This document shows, piece after piece, positions 17,047 to 25,477 of a stretch of 64,000 bases of DNA. The DNA lies in NCBI RefSeq assembly GCF_007483665.1, contig NZ_ML660189.1, positions 146,430 to 210,429 of the forward strand. Direction: 5' to 3'. Numbering within the stretch: the first letter of the stretch is position 1; every line of letters begins with the position of its first letter. The notes under the pieces are model-generated. The model saw only the letters and a list, made by a program, of their open reading frames with translations, had not been told where the DNA came from and did not search any database. The position numbers and the translations under genes are program-made. Source of the DNA: Catellatospora sichuanensis (GTDB lineage Bacteria; Actinomycetota; Actinomycetes; Mycobacteriales; Micromonosporaceae).

Positions 17047-18546
17047 TCAGCGGTCGCGACCGTGCAGCAGCTTCGTCACGGTCAGCGCCAGCCGGACCGC
17101 CGACGGCGTGCGCTCGAAGGTGAGCAGCGCCGGCAGGCTCGGCATGCGTCGCCGGGCGATGGCCTTGGCGCGGGTGAACTCGCGCAGGCCGTCCGCGCCG
17201 TGGATGCGGCCGAAGCCCGACGCGCCGACGCCGCCGAAGGGCAGCGTGGGCAGCACCGCGAAGGAGAACGCCGAGTTCACCGCGGTCATGCCGGTGCGCA
17301 GCCGCCGTGCGATCGCCATGCCGTGGCGCTTGGAGAACACCGCCGACCCCAGCCCGTACGCCGAGTCGTTGGCCAGCGTGATCGCCTCCTCGATCGAGGC
17401 GACCTTGGTGACCGTGATGGTCGGCCCGAACGTCTCCTCGCGCACGGCCGCCGAGGTCTCCGGCACGTCGACCAGGATCGTCGGCTTGACGTACGCGCCC
17501 TGCACCGAGTCGGGGCCGCCGAGCAGGGCGCGTCCACCGCTGTTCAGGGCGTCGTCGATGTGCCGGGCGATGATGTCGCGCTGGCCGGGCATGGTGATCG
17601 GGCCGACCTGCTCGCCGACCGTCAGCTTCTCGGTCCGCGCCACCAGCTTGCTCACGAACGCGTCGTACACCCGCTCGTGCACGTACGCCCGCTCGATGCC
17701 GACGCAGGCCTGGCCGGCGTTGAAGTTGGCGCCCCAGGCCGCCGCCTCGGCCGCCGCGTCGAGGTCGGCGTCGTCGGCCACGATCAGCGCGTCCTTGCCG
17801 CCGCACTCGATGAGCACCGGGGTCAGCGACTCGGCGCAGGCGGCCATCACCTTGCGGCCGGTCGCCGCGGAGCCGGTGAAGGCCAGCTTGTCCACGCCGG
17901 ACCGGCACAGCGCCGCGCCGGTCTCACCGGTGCCGTGCACGATCTGCAGCACCGGGTGCTCCGGCACGACCTCGGCGAACGCGTCCACGTAGAACTGGCC
18001 GACGGCGGGGGTGTACTCGCTGGGCTTGAACACCACGGCGTTGCCCGCGGCCAGCCCGTACGCGATGGAGCCGAACGGGGTGAAGATCGGGAAGTTCCAC
18101 GGGCCGAGCACGCCGATGACACCGAACGGCTGGTACTCCAGGTGCGCGGCGTACTCGGACTGCATCAGTGAGCCGCCGACGCGGCGCGGGCCGAGCACCT
18201 TGCGGGCGTGCTTGGCGGCCCAGGCGGCGTGGTCGACCGAGACGACGATCTCCAGCAGCGCCTCGTCGACCGGCTTGCCGCCCTCGCGGTGCATCAGCTC
18301 GGCCAGCTCGTGGATGCGGGTCACCAGCAGGCTGCGCCAGGCCAGCAACCGCCGGCGGCGCTCGCGCCAGCCCAGCCCGGCCCACCAGACGCTCGCGACG
18401 CGGGCCCGCTCGACGGCGGCGGCCACGTCCGCGGCGGTGGCGACGGGCAGGCGGGCCACCTCGTCACCGGTGGCGGGGTTCGTCGAGATCAGCTCGCCGG
18501 CCTCGACGACACTCGCGCCGGGCGGCAGGGATGAGATGGTGGTCAC
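17047..18546 (-). CDS. NAD(P)-dependent aldehyde dehydrogenase (GabD2-like)
   Basis: A 499-residue aldehyde dehydrogenase superfamily enzyme oxidising an aldehyde to its acid. Cofactor-binding motif GPWNFPIFTPFGSIAYGLAAGN, catalytic Glu in LIECGGKDALIV, catalytic Cys in NAGQACVGIERAYV, and GPTITVTKV near the C-terminus. The CVGIER context resembles mycobacterial GabD2 (succinate-semialdehyde dehydrogenase), but substrate assignment is tentative. Its start lies 41 bp from the end of the SDR gene, so they may be cotranscribed, although a dyad at 18561 lies in that gap. Confidence 0.88.
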   Translation of the reverse strand: MTTISSLPPGASVVEAGELISTNPATGDEVARLPVATAADVAAAVERARVASVWWAGLGWRERRRRLLAWRSLLVTRIHELAELMHREGGKPVDEALLEIVVSVDHAAWAAKHARKVLGPRRVGGSLMQSEYAAHLEYQPFGVIGVLGPWNFPIFTPFGSIAYGLAAGNAVVFKPSEYTPAVGQFYVDAFAEVVPEHPVLQIVHGTGETGAALCRSGVDKLAFTGSAATGRKVMAACAESLTPVLIECGGKDALIVADDADLDAAAEAAAWGANFNAGQACVGIERAYVHERVYDAFVSKLVARTEKLTVGEQVGPITMPGQRDIIARHIDDALNSGGRALLGGPDSVQGAYVKPTILVDVPETSAAVREETFGPTITVTKVASIEEAITLANDSAYGLGSAVFSKRHGMAIARRLRTGMTAVNSAFSFAVLPTLPFGGVGASGFGRIHGADGLREFTRAKAIARRRMPSLPALLTFERTPSAVRLALTVTKLLHGRDR

Positions 18547-18560
18547 GCGCGCAGTCTAGG

Positions 18561-18572
18561 CCTACTCACGAG
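18561..18572. promoter_or_regulatory. Small dyad upstream of aldehyde dehydrogenase
   Basis: TACTCACGAGTA, a 5+5 bp inverted repeat 15 bp upstream of the aldehyde dehydrogenase GTG/ATG region. It resembles TetR-type half sites. Only one copy was seen, so it may be coincidental. Confidence 0.3.
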
Positions 18573-18587
18573 TAATCCGAAACATCC

Positions 18588-19277
18588 TCACGCATGGAGG
18601 TGGTCCTCGATCAGCCGGGCCGCGATCGCCGCCGGGTCGGGGAGCTCGTTGTTCTCATACAGGTCGAGGAAGCGCTGCTGCCCGGCGAACCGGGCGGCCC
18701 GGATCGTCTCCTGCATGCCGGTGTCCATCACGCCCGGGTTGACGATCTCCACCTTGATCCGGGGCTCGTCCGCGTACTGCTCGGCCAGGTGCGCGAAGAA
18801 CTCCTCGGCCCCGCGCTTGGTCGCCGAGTACGCCGACCAGCCGTCGATGACCCGGTGCGCCGCGCCCGAGGAGACGAACATGATCACGGCTCGGGCCGTC
18901 GCGGGCAGGGCCGCCAGCAGGGAGTTGGTCAGCAGCATCGGCGCGGTCAGGTTCACCGCGACCGCGTTGGCCAGCTCGTCCGGCTCGAGGTCGCCGATCG
19001 GCCCGATCGGGGCGACCACCGCGGCGTTGTGGATCAGCACCACCTCGTCGGCGTCCGCGATCAGCTCGTTCAGTTCGGACGCGTGCGGCAGGGTGGACGG
19101 CTCGGCCAGCTCGCAGTGGCGCAGGACCAGCCGCGGACCGGCGGCGATGCGCTGCGCGTCGGTGAAGCCGCGACCCAGCGCCAGCACCGTGGTGTCCTCG
19201 TCGGTCTCGAACTGGTTCAGCAGCGCCTCACCCAGCCCGCGGGACACGCCTGTGATCACGACATAACGCACGCTCAC
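18588..19277 (-). CDS. Short-chain dehydrogenase/reductase (SDR)
   Basis: A 229-residue Rossmann oxidoreductase. The glycine motif TGVSRGLG follows YVVI at the N-terminus, IHNAAVV corresponds to the NNAG motif, and the catalytic Ser-Tyr-Lys set is in MFVSSGAA and YSATK, followed by VEIVNPGVMDTGM. It resembles benzil/sepiapterin reductase-type SDRs, which use NADPH. GTG start. The substrate is unknown; the following aldehyde dehydrogenase gene suggests a shared carbonyl-metabolism role, weakly. Confidence 0.88.
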   Translation of the reverse strand: MSVRYVVITGVSRGLGEALLNQFETDEDTTVLALGRGFTDAQRIAAGPRLVLRHCELAEPSTLPHASELNELIADADEVVLIHNAAVVAPIGPIGDLEPDELANAVAVNLTAPMLLTNSLLAALPATARAVIMFVSSGAAHRVIDGWSAYSATKRGAEEFFAHLAEQYADEPRIKVEIVNPGVMDTGMQETIRAARFAGQQRFLDLYENNELPDPAAIAARLIEDHLHA

Positions 19278-19320
19278 AGGCTAGTCCGTGGACCGCCCCG
19301 CCCACGCGGCCAACCCCGTA

Positions 19321-19383
19321 CGCCGCGAGATCCCGGCTGTCTGCCGCCGCCGGGACGACGGCAGACAGCCAAGATCTACGGCG
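19321..19383. terminator. Inverted repeat / terminator after RNA ligase gene
   Basis: Arms share GGCTGTCTGCCG and its complement (19335-19346 and 19359-19370), extended by GATC-containing outer stems. It lies 8 bp past the RNA ligase stop and upstream of the SDR gene. Confidence 0.6.
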
Positions 19384-19390
19384 AAGCCGC

Positions 19391-20467
19391 CTACTCGTAC
19401 TCGGTGCCGCCCTTGCGGGTGAGGTAGGCGGGGGAGACCAGCTTGCCGATGGCGCGGCCACCGGTCACCGGGCTGTAGCGCTCCGGCGTCGACCGCACGA
19501 CCAGGCCCTCGCGCAGGTTCGCGCCGGTACCGGAGACCGTCTCGGTGCCGTCGGCCAGCGCGATCAGCGCCTGCTCGTCGTAGGCGCCCCGGTACAGCAC
19601 GGGGACCAGGGGCACCCCGTGCTCCGCGGCGAGCGGCGCGTACTCGTCGAGGGTCAGCCAGCGCACGCCGTCCCCGGCGTCCACGCAGACGTCGAACACC
19701 GCGTAGCCGGGACGCACCCCGGCGTTCGCGCCGTACGGCAGGTCCTGCACGCCCCGGCCGAACACCTCGCCGAAGACGCCGACCCGGGCCGCGCCGAGCG
19801 CGCCGGCGACCGCCGCGGCGAACGCGGGCAGGCCGTACGTGCGGATCGCCCGCCAGTACAGGTTGCCGTCGGCCTGCTTGATGGCCAGGCGCTGCTTGCC
19901 GAAGCCCTTCGAGGACGCGTACACCTCGCCGGTGGCCGCGACCAGCGTCATCAGCGTGGCCGAGCCGTGGATCTTCTCGGTGGCGATCACCTGCTCGCCG
20001 GCCGTGAACAGGTCCGGGTAGCGGCGGACGTTCTCCACCTCCAGCCAGGGCAGCAGGTCGGCCGCGGGCATCATGTCCCCGGCCAGGTGCACCGGCACCG
20101 GCGGGTTCCACTTGACCACGCCGAGCAGTTCCGCGAAGTCCGTGCCCGCCGCGGCCGCCTGGGCCAGGTCCACGTCGGACAGCGCCTTCGGCAGGCAGAC
20201 GATGCCCTGGGACAGCTCGCCGCGCAGGCGTACCGCGGTGATGCGGTCCTTGTTCGCGCCCGAGAGGCGGCCGGTGAGGCCGAGCTCGGCGATGAGCGGC
20301 TCCGGTAGCACGGAGCCTTCGGGCAGGTAGACGGCGTGGTCCCCGGTGCGGAAAGCGCCCTTGGCGACCACCGCGCGCAGCCGTCCCACCTCGGCGAGCT
20401 CGAGCGCGTCGGCATTGTTGTGCGGGTGGATCACCAGCCGTTCCGCGGTGACCTTGAGTGTCGACAT
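19391..20467 (-). CDS. ATP-dependent RNA ligase, Deinococcus Rnl/Rnl5-like
   Basis: A 358-residue nucleotidyltransferase that probably seals nicked or broken RNA 3'-OH/5'-PO4 ends. An N-terminal OB-like domain (about 1-115) precedes the adenylyltransferase domain. Motif I is EKIHGSA with the AMP-accepting Lys165, FGEVFGRG is the motif III region, EGLVVRS is motif IV, and GKLVSPAY is motif V. This order and length match the D. radiodurans RNA ligase family. ATG 20467 is chosen; upstream in-frame sequence reads through the inverted repeat at 20525 and is unlikely to be coding. No RNA kinase/phosphatase partner is adjacent. Confidence 0.85.
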   Translation of the reverse strand: MSTLKVTAERLVIHPHNNADALELAEVGRLRAVVAKGAFRTGDHAVYLPEGSVLPEPLIAELGLTGRLSGANKDRITAVRLRGELSQGIVCLPKALSDVDLAQAAAAGTDFAELLGVVKWNPPVPVHLAGDMMPAADLLPWLEVENVRRYPDLFTAGEQVIATEKIHGSATLMTLVAATGEVYASSKGFGKQRLAIKQADGNLYWRAIRTYGLPAFAAAVAGALGAARVGVFGEVFGRGVQDLPYGANAGVRPGYAVFDVCVDAGDGVRWLTLDEYAPLAAEHGVPLVPVLYRGAYDEQALIALADGTETVSGTGANLREGLVVRSTPERYSPVTGGRAIGKLVSPAYLTRKGGTEYE

Positions 20468-20524
20468 GCCGAGAATGGTCGCCGCCCGGCATGCCCCCCA
20501 GCAACCGACTTCCCGCCCGAGAGC

Positions 20525-20573
20525 AAGGAAGGGCACCTTCACATCGCTGTGTGTTGTAGAAGGTGCCCTTCCT
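20525..20573. repeat. Inverted repeat, family D copy 1
   Basis: A perfect 15-bp stem, AGGAAGGGCACCTTC and complement. The inner part of its minus strand (CAACACACAGCGATGTG) matches the loop of the copy at 21667-21711. The two copies flank the alpha/beta hydrolase gene in opposite orientation. Confidence 0.7.
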
Positions 20574-20716
20574 GACATGCGCGACGACTGCGCGCCGCCA
20601 ACCTGGGACGGCGTGAGGCGGCGGTGCTACGCCGTCCCGCGGATTGTGTGGGCGGACACCACTGGCGCGGCGCGTCCGGTGTGGCAGCATCCGGCGCACG
20701 CGAGTGAGGAGCGGGT

Positions 20717-21616
20717 ATGGGTGACCTGGTGGCGTACCGGATGGACGTCGTGCCCGTCCGCGGCGGTGAGCTGCGGGTGGGCGTATGGGGCGAGCGCGGG
20801 CCGGTGGTCGTCGCGGTGCACGGGATCACGTCGTCGCACCTGGCCTGGACGCTGATCGGTCCCGAGCTGGGCCGCGACCACCGGGTGGTCGCCGTGGACC
20901 TGCGCGGCCGGGGCGGCAGTCGTGACCTGCCCGGCCCGTACGGCATGGCCGAGCACGCCACCGACATCGTCGCGGTCGTCCGGGCGTACGCCGACGGCCC
21001 GGTGACCCTGGTCGGCCACTCGATGGGCGGCTTCGTGGTCGCGGAGACCGCGCGCCGCTTTCCGGAGCTGGCCGAACGCCTGATCCTCGTCGACGGCGGG
21101 GCTCCGCTGCCGCTGCCGCCGGGCATCGACGCGTCCGGTGGCCCGGCCGCGCTGGAGGAGGCGATCGCCACGACGGTCGGTGCCGTCTTCGCGCGGCTGA
21201 ACATGACCTTCGCGGATCGGGACGAGTATCTGGCGCTGTGGCGGCAGCACCCGTCCTTCGATCCCTGGCCGGCGGGGGCCGACGCTTATCTCGCTTACGA
21301 CCTGGTGGACGAGGAGCCGCAGCTGCGCGCCGCCTGCCGGATGCAGGCCGCGGTCCGGGACGGCCAGGACCTCTACGCGTTGCCGGGCACGACGCCCGCT
21401 CCGCTGCCCTGCCCCGCCGTGTTCCTGCGCGCCCCGCGAGGCATGTTCGACGACCCGGACGCCCCGCTCTACACCCCGGGCCGGGCGAGCGAATGGCTGC
21501 CGGGTGTGGCGGAGACCGATGTGCCGGACGTGAACCATTACACGATCACGCTGGGCCGCGAGGGTGCCGCAGCCGTGGCCGCAGCCGTCCGGGCGGGTGC
21601 CCCTCACCCACTCTGA
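20717..21616 (+). CDS. Alpha/beta hydrolase
   Basis: A 299-residue hydrolase. Oxyanion region VAVHGITSS, nucleophile elbow VGHSMGG (Ser), acid in ILVDGG or PLPCP-region strands, and catalytic His in VNHYTI near residue 275. SD GAGGAGCGGGT supports ATG 20717. Monocistronic and bracketed by two oppositely oriented family-D repeats. The substrate is unknown; the cap region is short, so an esterase or lactonase is possible. Confidence 0.87.
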   Translation: MGDLVAYRMDVVPVRGGELRVGVWGERGPVVVAVHGITSSHLAWTLIGPELGRDHRVVAVDLRGRGGSRDLPGPYGMAEHATDIVAVVRAYADGPVTLVGHSMGGFVVAETARRFPELAERLILVDGGAPLPLPPGIDASGGPAALEEAIATTVGAVFARLNMTFADRDEYLALWRQHPSFDPWPAGADAYLAYDLVDEEPQLRAACRMQAAVRDGQDLYALPGTTPAPLPCPAVFLRAPRGMFDDPDAPLYTPGRASEWLPGVAETDVPDVNHYTITLGREGAAAVAAAVRAGAPHPL

Positions 21617-21666
21617 CCTGTGCGGCGACGGCGCTCGCCCGGCTACTCAGCCAAGGAAGCGTTAAC

Positions 21667-21711
21667 AAGGGCACCTTCTGCAACGCATGGCGATGTGCAG
21701 GTGCCCTTCCT
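21667..21711. repeat. Inverted repeat, family D copy 2
   Basis: AAGGGCACCT.../...AGGTGCCCTT arms with a loop CAACGCATGGCGATGTGC that matches the reverse complement of the copy at 20525. It follows the hydrolase stop codon. Confidence 0.7.
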
Positions 21712-21792
21712 TTGCGCCTGCTGATGAGTGGCTATGTTCACTTCGGGGGCAGGGTGTGGGAAGGCAGGGGCTCTGGCAGACTCCCGAGTAAC

Positions 21793-21808
21793 CTTAGCGA
21801 TCGTTCGG
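21793..21808. promoter_or_regulatory. EMC-type dyad operator, site 3
   Basis: CTTAGCGATCGTTCGG, 13 of 16 positions identical to site 1, ending 8 bp before the fused 3-hydroxyacyl-CoA dehydrogenase start and overlapping its Shine-Dalgarno region. Confidence 0.55.
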
Positions 21809-21816
21809 GAGATGGG

Positions 21817-23610
21817 ATGGGCACTGTGGCTCGCGAAATCAACACGGTGGGCGTGGTCGGCCTCGGCACCATGGGCGCCGGCATCGTCGAGGTATTCGCG
21901 CGCAACGGCCTGCACGTCGTGGCCGTGGAGATCAGCGAGGGCGCGCTGGAGCGGGGCCGGGCCAACCTTTCCGGCTCGACCGACCGGGCCGTGGCCAAGG
22001 GCAAGCTGTCCGCGGAGGACCGCGACGCGCTGCACGCCCGGGTCGACTTCCAGGTCGGGCTGGCCGCGCTGCACAGCGTCGACTTCGTGATCGAGGCGGT
22101 GCCCGAGCACCTGGACCTCAAGCAGGCGATCTTCGCCGAGCTGGACAAGGTCTGCCCGCCGCACGCCATCCTGGCCACCAACACCAGCTCGCTGTCGGTC
22201 ACCGAGATCTCGGTGGCCACCCACCGGCCCAACCAGGTCATCGGGGTGCACTTCTTCAACCCCGCGCCGGTGATGAAGCTGGTCGAGATCATCCGCACCG
22301 TGGTGACCGCGCCCGAGGTCGTGGCCGACGTGGAGGCGCTCTGCGCCCGCCTCGGCAAGACCGACGTGACCATCAGCGACCGGGCCGGGTTCATCGCCAA
22401 CGCGCTGCTGTTCGGCTACCTGAACCACGCCGTCACCATGTTCGAGAACCACTACGCCACCCGCGAGGACATCGACGCGGCCATGAAGCAGGGCTGCGGC
22501 CTGCCCATGGGCCCGCTCGCGCTGATGGACCTGATCGGCCTGGACACGGCGTACGAGATCCTCGACACCATGTACCGCCGCGGCGGCCGCGACCGCCGCC
22601 ACGCCCCGGCGCCGCTGCTCAAGCAGATGGTGACCGCGGGCCTGCTGGGCCGCAAGACCGGCCGCGGCTTCTACACGTACGAGAAGCAGGGCTCGCCGGT
22701 CGTGGTGGCCGACGAGCTGACCCCGGCCGCCGGCGAGCACGAGGCGGCCCCGCGCCCGATCGGCACGGTCGGCGTGGTCGGCTCGGGCACCATGGCCACC
22801 GGCATCATCGAGGTCTTCGCCAAGGCCGGGTACGAGGTGCTGAGCGTGACCCGCGGCGCGGAGAAGTCCGCGAAGGTCTGCGAGACCGTGAAGACCTCGC
22901 TGAACAAGGGCGTGGTGCGCGGCAAGCTCACCGAGGCCGAGCGCGACGCGGCCATCGGCCGGATCACCTGGTCCACCAACCTGGACCACCTGGCCGACGT
23001 GGACATGGTCGTCGAGGCCGTCGTCGAGGAGCTGAGCGTCAAGAAGGCGCTGTTCGCCAGCCTCGACGAGATCTGCAAGCCCGGCACCGTGCTGGCCACC
23101 ACCACGTCGAGCCTGCCGGTCGTGGAGTGTGCCATGGCCACCCACCGCCCCGCGGACGTGGTCGGCCTGCACTTCTTCAACCCCGCCCAGGTGATGCCGC
23201 TGATCGAGGTCGTGGCCACCATCCGCACCAGCGCCGCCACCCTGGCCACCGCGGACGCCGTCGTCTCCAGCCTCGGCAAGACCGCCGTCGACTGCGCCGA
23301 CCGCGCCGGCTTCATCGTCAACGCGCTGCTGTTCCCGTACCTCAACGACGCCGTGAAGATGCTCGAGGCCAGCTACGCCACCGCCGACGACATCGACGCC
23401 GCCATGAAGCTCGGCTGCGGCTACCCCATGGGCCCCTTCGAACTGCTCGACGTGGTCGGCCTCGACGTCTCCCTCGCCATCCAGCGCGAGCTCTACCTGG
23501 AACTCCGCGAGCCCGGCTTCTCCCCGGCCCCCCTCCTGGAGCACCTCGTCACCGCCGGCTACCTCGGCCGCAAAACCGGCCGCGGTTTCCGCGACCACAC
23601 CCACCGCTGA
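21817..23610 (+). CDS. Tandem-fused 3-hydroxyacyl-CoA dehydrogenase
   Basis: A 597-residue protein made of two full 3-hydroxybutyryl-CoA dehydrogenase modules. Module 1 (about 7-290) has VVGLGTMGAGIVEVF, TNTSSLSVTEIS, HFFNPAPVMKL and ends GRKTGRGFYTY. Module 2 (about 315-595) has VVGSGTMATGIIEVF, TTTSSLPVVECA, HFFNPAQVMPL and ends GRKTGRGFRDH. Both keep Rossmann and catalytic motifs; in module 2 the glycine loop is GSGTMATG. It oxidises or reduces 3-hydroxyacyl-CoA, probably 3-hydroxybutyryl-CoA for the ethylmalonyl-CoA route. Upstream in-frame ORF extension from 21238 is spurious, because the operator and SD lie just before ATG 21817. Confidence 0.9.
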   Translation: MGTVAREINTVGVVGLGTMGAGIVEVFARNGLHVVAVEISEGALERGRANLSGSTDRAVAKGKLSAEDRDALHARVDFQVGLAALHSVDFVIEAVPEHLDLKQAIFAELDKVCPPHAILATNTSSLSVTEISVATHRPNQVIGVHFFNPAPVMKLVEIIRTVVTAPEVVADVEALCARLGKTDVTISDRAGFIANALLFGYLNHAVTMFENHYATREDIDAAMKQGCGLPMGPLALMDLIGLDTAYEILDTMYRRGGRDRRHAPAPLLKQMVTAGLLGRKTGRGFYTYEKQGSPVVVADELTPAAGEHEAAPRPIGTVGVVGSGTMATGIIEVFAKAGYEVLSVTRGAEKSAKVCETVKTSLNKGVVRGKLTEAERDAAIGRITWSTNLDHLADVDMVVEAVVEELSVKKALFASLDEICKPGTVLATTTSSLPVVECAMATHRPADVVGLHFFNPAQVMPLIEVVATIRTSAATLATADAVVSSLGKTAVDCADRAGFIVNALLFPYLNDAVKMLEASYATADDIDAAMKLGCGYPMGPFELLDVVGLDVSLAIQRELYLELREPGFSPAPLLEHLVTAGYLGRKTGRGFRDHTHR

Positions 23611-23620
23611 CGATCCACCC

Positions 23621-23695
23621 CGACGATCTTGCGCGGACTGCGGGGATGACACGCCCTAATCGGGCATATCCCCAACCGTTCGCGCAAGATCGTTG
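23621..23695. repeat. Inverted repeat, family A copy 2
   Basis: 18-bp arms of the CGACGATCTTGCGCG...CGCGCAAGATCGTTG type. The loop, GGGGATGACACGCCCTAATC..., is nearly the same as in the copy at 57227. It follows the fused dehydrogenase stop by 10 bp. Confidence 0.75.
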
Positions 23696-23726
23696 AGTCG
23701 TGTGAAGTGCGCCGTATCTTGGGGAC

Positions 23727-24053
23727 ATGAGTCCGCGTCGTAACAACAAGAAGGATCGCCCGGAGCGCGATCTTGATGAGACCATGTCGCGACGCGGGGT
23801 GGAGTACGTGCATGACGATCCGGACGGGGAGTTCACCGTCCGGCATCTGAGCGGCGAGCGGTCGGACAAGACCTACAAGTGCCCGGGGTGCCACCAGGAG
23901 ATCCGACCCGGAGTGCCGCACGTGGTCGCCTGGCCGTCGCAGGGCTGGGGTGACGCGGGCGATCGCAGGCACTGGCACAGCAGCTGCTGGGGGAGCCGTC
24001 ACCAGCGCAAACCCAACGTCGAACGGTCGCGCAACGCGCCCCGTTACGGCTGA
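23727..24053 (+). CDS. Small zinc-ribbon-like protein, unknown function
   Basis: A 108-residue basic protein. A probable metal site is formed by CPGCHQEI and, 30 residues later, HWHSSCW, giving Cys/Cys/His/Cys ligands. The N-terminus (SPRRNNKKDRPERDLDE) and C-terminus (SRHQRKPNVERSRNAP) are charged and likely disordered. Homologues are widely found in actinobacteria under uninformative 'ATP/GTP-binding protein' labels (recollection). No nucleotide-binding motif is visible here. Stands alone between two repeats/promoters. Confidence 0.7.
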   Translation: MSPRRNNKKDRPERDLDETMSRRGVEYVHDDPDGEFTVRHLSGERSDKTYKCPGCHQEIRPGVPHVVAWPSQGWGDAGDRRHWHSSCWGSRHQRKPNVERSRNAPRYG

Positions 24054-24119
24054 GCGGCCGGGTGTGATCACCGTGACGTCAGGGGGTAGGGCGGCCTCTC
24101 CCGCGGGCAGACTGTAGGC

Positions 24120-24899
24120 GTGACCGCGATCCGTGCCAACTCGATCCTGCCCGCGCGCCGGCAGGACATCGAACTGCATACCGCCGACGGGTTGAAGCTG
24201 GTCGGGGAGCTGGCGCTCCCCGCCGACCGCGACCCGGTCGCCACCCTGATCTGCCTGCACCCGCTGCCGACGCACGGCGGCATGATGGACAGCCACGTGT
24301 ACCGCAAGGCCGCCTGGCGGCTGCCCGCGCTGGCCGGGATCGCCGTGCTGCGCTTCAACAGCCGCGGCACCTCCAGCGTGCGCGGCACCAGTGAGGGCGC
24401 GTTCGACCACGCGGTGGGGGAGCGCTTCGACGTCGCCGCCGCCATCGAGTACGCGGAGTTCCACGAGCTGCCGAACCGGTGGCTGGTCGGCTGGTCCTTC
24501 GGCACCGACCTGGCCCTCAAGTACGGCTGCGACCCGGCCGTCGCGGGCGCGATCCTGCTGTCCCCGCCGCTGCGTTTCAGCAAGCCCGAAGACCTGGCGG
24601 TATGGGCGCAGTCCGGCCGACCGGTGACCGCGCTGGTGCCCGAGCACGACGACTACCTGCGCCCGGCCGAGGCGACGGAGCGTTTCGCCGCGATCCCGCA
24701 CGCCGAGGTCGTCGGCGTGCCCGGTGCGAAGCACCTGTGGGTCGGCGACGCCGAGACGGTGCTGGACGAGATCGTCCGCCGGGTCGCCCCCGAAGTCGAG
24801 GTCCCGCTTCCCAAGGACTGGCCCGGTCCCATGGAGTACGGCGACGCCAGCGCGTACGCCGATCGCACCGTCGCCGCCTTCGCCGACAAGCCTCGCTGA
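24120..24899 (+). CDS. Alpha/beta hydrolase (YcjY/serine aminopeptidase S33-like)
   Basis: A 259-residue hydrolase with strand-turn CLHPLPTHGGMMDSHVY (oxyanion region), RFNSRGTSSVRG, nucleophile elbow VGWSFGTD (Ser), acid in PEHDDYLRP and His in GAKHLWVG. GTG start. The Leu-His-Pro and His-Gly-Gly patterns match the 'CocE/NonD or dienelactone-hydrolase-like' families used for xenobiotic or lipid esters. The function is not more specific than a hydrolase. It is convergent with the MmcQ/YjbR-like gene. Confidence 0.85.
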   Translation: MTAIRANSILPARRQDIELHTADGLKLVGELALPADRDPVATLICLHPLPTHGGMMDSHVYRKAAWRLPALAGIAVLRFNSRGTSSVRGTSEGAFDHAVGERFDVAAAIEYAEFHELPNRWLVGWSFGTDLALKYGCDPAVAGAILLSPPLRFSKPEDLAVWAQSGRPVTALVPEHDDYLRPAEATERFAAIPHAEVVGVPGAKHLWVGDAETVLDEIVRRVAPEVEVPLPKDWPGPMEYGDASAYADRTVAAFADKPR

Positions 24900-24963
24900 C
24901 CTGGGGGCCTGTCGGCGGCTGCGGACGCACACGCGATTGCCGTCCCTTCGTCCACGCTGCTGA

Positions 24964-25383
24964 TCAGCTGCTCGGCGGGGGGAGAGCGACCCGGGCGACG
25001 AGGAACTTCGGGGCCATCTCGCAGTAGCTGTCGGTGATCAGTTCGGCGATCTCGGTCCAGTCGGTGTGGTCACCGAGGACGGCAGCGGCGACGTTGTGGC
25101 CCCATGGAGCGTGGAAGAACGGGAAGCCGCGGACGGTCAGGCTGAGCAGGTCGTCGATGGGTGTGCGAAACGTCAGCACGGTCGGCGCCTCGCCGGCGGT
25201 CAGCTGCCGGGCGTAGACCGGAAACCGTTCCGGGTCCGGCGTGTAGACGTGGGCGACCGTCCGCGCGCGGATCCGCCAGCGGACGCCGATCCAGGCCGGT
25301 TCCTCGTAGGTGTCCGGCAACCGTCGGCAGATCGGTCGCAGCCGGTCGAGGATCTCCGGCGGCACGTCTCCAGGGCCGGACAT
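24964..25383 (-). CDS. MmcQ/YjbR-family protein
   Basis: A 139-residue protein of the MmcQ/YjbR (CyaY-like fold) family. The start is SGPGDVPPEILDRLRPICRRLP, the hallmark pattern is EEPAWIGVRWRIRARTVAHVY, and HAPWGHNVAAAVLGDHTDWTEIAELITDSYCEMAPKFL marks the C-terminal helix. Members are often labelled DNA-binding on the basis of fold only; the role is unknown. ATG 25383 gives the standard family length. Confidence 0.75.
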   Translation of the reverse strand: MSGPGDVPPEILDRLRPICRRLPDTYEEPAWIGVRWRIRARTVAHVYTPDPERFPVYARQLTAGEAPTVLTFRTPIDDLLSLTVRGFPFFHAPWGHNVAAAVLGDHTDWTEIAELITDSYCEMAPKFLVARVALPPPSS

Positions 25384-25429
25384 AGGCCGACAGTAACGGT
25401 TGTCAGCGAACTTCGCGTGCCGGTCGCTC

Positions 25430-25463
25430 GTGCATCTCGGGACATTGACATCCCGAGATGCAC
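25430..25463 (-). terminator. Terminator of the FilP-like gene
   Basis: A perfect 13-bp stem (GTGCATCTCGGGA and complement) with an 8-nt loop, 15 bp past the stop of the FilP-like gene. Confidence 0.75.
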
Positions 25464-25477
25464 AGGGGTTTCGAGGG

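Noticed and set aside
21238..21816. Upstream in-frame extension of the fused dehydrogenase
   Set aside because: It runs through the hydrolase gene, the family-D repeat and the operator; ATG 21817 has SD and family start.
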